Positions 6,002-6,458 of a DNA stretch of 6,458 nucleotides are shown piece after piece. Source of the stretch: DATJJW01 sp035491935 (lineage in GTDB: Bacteria > Pseudomonadota > Alphaproteobacteria > ATCC43930 > CGMCC-115725); assembly GCA_035491935.1 (NCBI GenBank), contig DATJJW010000091.1:1-6458 (forward strand), in the 5' to 3' direction. The position numbers were made by a program, and so were the translations under genes. The notes beneath the pieces were generated by a model, which was not told the origin of the DNA, did no database searches, and saw nothing but the letters and a program-made list of their open reading frames with translations. Every line of letters begins with the position of its first letter. The stretch's first letter is position 1.

Positions 6002-6458
6002 TCAGTGCTGCGTCGCGTGCTGGTTTTCTGGCGGATGGTGCAGCGCCTGCCAGATGCGGTGTCGGGTATGGGCGAATTCGGCGGTGCCGCGCACATCCCC
6101 CAGATCGCCGCGCGGCCGCGGCAGGTCGATGGCGATGGTCTCCTGCACCTTGCCGGCGCGCATCACGATCACCCGGTCGGCGAGCAGCACCGCCTCGTCG
6201 AGATCGTGGGTCACGAACAGGACGGTCTTCTTCGTGCGGGCCTGGATTTCCAGCAGCTCGCCCTGCAGCCCTTCCCGCGTCTGGGCATCGAGCGCGCCGA
6301 AGGGCTCGTCCATCAGCAGCACCGCCGGGTCGATGGCGAGCGCCCGGGCGATGCCGACGCGCTGCTTCATGCCGCCCGACAATTCCTTCGGATACGCCTC
6401 CTCAAAGCCCTCGAGTCCGACGAGATCGATGATGTTGTGTACGCGCTGCGCTTCGTCG
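6002..6458 (-). CDS. ABC transporter ATP-binding protein (SsuB/TauB type), partial at window edge
   Basis: This is the ATPase that powers the importer. Only the C-terminal 151 or so residues are visible; the N-terminus, including Walker A, lies beyond the window. Seen in order are the helical-domain end (VHNIIDLVGLEGFEEAYPKE), the ABC signature LSGGMKQR, Walker B with catalytic Glu (VLLMDEP), the D-loop (GALDAQTR) and the switch histidine in FVTHDLDEA. All motifs in the visible part are intact. The last 50 residues form the usual short extension, here ending in a His-rich tail (ALHHPPENQHATQH). The gene stops with TGA 15 bp before the permease start. It is the most upstream gene of the operon that can be seen, and the operon promoter and any first gene lie outside the window. 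Confidence 0.95.
   Translation of the reverse strand, partial: DEAQRVHNIIDLVGLEGFEEAYPKELSGGMKQRVGIARALAIDPAVLLMDEPFGALDAQTREGLQGELLEIQARTKKTVLFVTHDLDEAVLLADRVIVMRAGKVQETIAIDLPRPRGDLGDVRGTAEFAHTRHRIWQALHHPPENQHATQH

Noticed and set aside
5863..6432. A 189-codon open frame on the + strand across the ATPase and permease genes
   Set aside because: It is rich in Arg, Pro, Ala and Ser, has no recognisable motif and lies over two well-supported genes, so it is a GC-driven shadow.
1..6458. CRISPR arrays, tRNA/rRNA genes, insertion sequences, long direct repeats
   Set aside because: I scanned by eye and saw no regularly spaced repeats, cloverleaf-like sequence, transposase motifs or terminal inverted repeats.

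Overview
This 6.5 kb, GC-rich window looks like the chromosome of an alphaproteobacterium, possibly Rhodospirillales or Hyphomicrobiales. The grounds are a thioredoxin with the alphaproteobacterial look, a CTTGAC-type -35 element, and an ABC importer/amidase cassette of a kind common in soil and plant-associated members. The assignment below class level is a guess. No tRNA, rRNA, CRISPR array, insertion sequence or phage gene is visible.

Layout, left to right. (1) On the + strand lies the last 24 codons of an unidentified gene, joined by an ATGA overlap to a small exported protein of unknown function (73-438). (2) Facing it on the - strand, only 7 bp away, is a cytosine-deaminase-type amidohydrolase (446-1735). 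(3) A divergent intergenic region of about 190 bp carries a plausible promoter for trxA, a 106-residue thioredoxin on the + strand (1929-2249). (4) The 188 bp after trxA holds no gene but several hairpins, ending in a clear intrinsic terminator (2401-2432). (5) From 6458 down to 2438, all on the - strand, is one tightly packed operon read right to left: ABC ATPase (5' end outside the window), ABC permease, NMT1/THI5-like substrate-binding protein, small cupin protein, and amidase-signature amidase. Gaps are 5-15 bp.

How the genes may work together: the operon looks like an uptake-and-hydrolysis unit for a small organic nitrogen compound. The ATPase, permease and binding protein would import it. 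The amidase would cleave a C-N amide bond. The cupin could be an isomerase, an oxygenase-like enzyme or a sensor. The nearby amidohydrolase belongs to a family that deaminates cytosine and related N-heterocycles and could act on the same or a related compound, but it is a separate transcription unit with trxA between. The substrate cannot be read from the sequence.

The most notable oddity is that the binding protein has no secretion signal, although it sits in an otherwise standard importer operon. Other points are substitutions at two substrate-contacting positions of the amidohydrolase relative to E. coli cytosine deaminase, a cluster of hairpins downstream of trxA, and small motif deviations in the permease and cupin. 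Nothing here amounts to a clearly new system.
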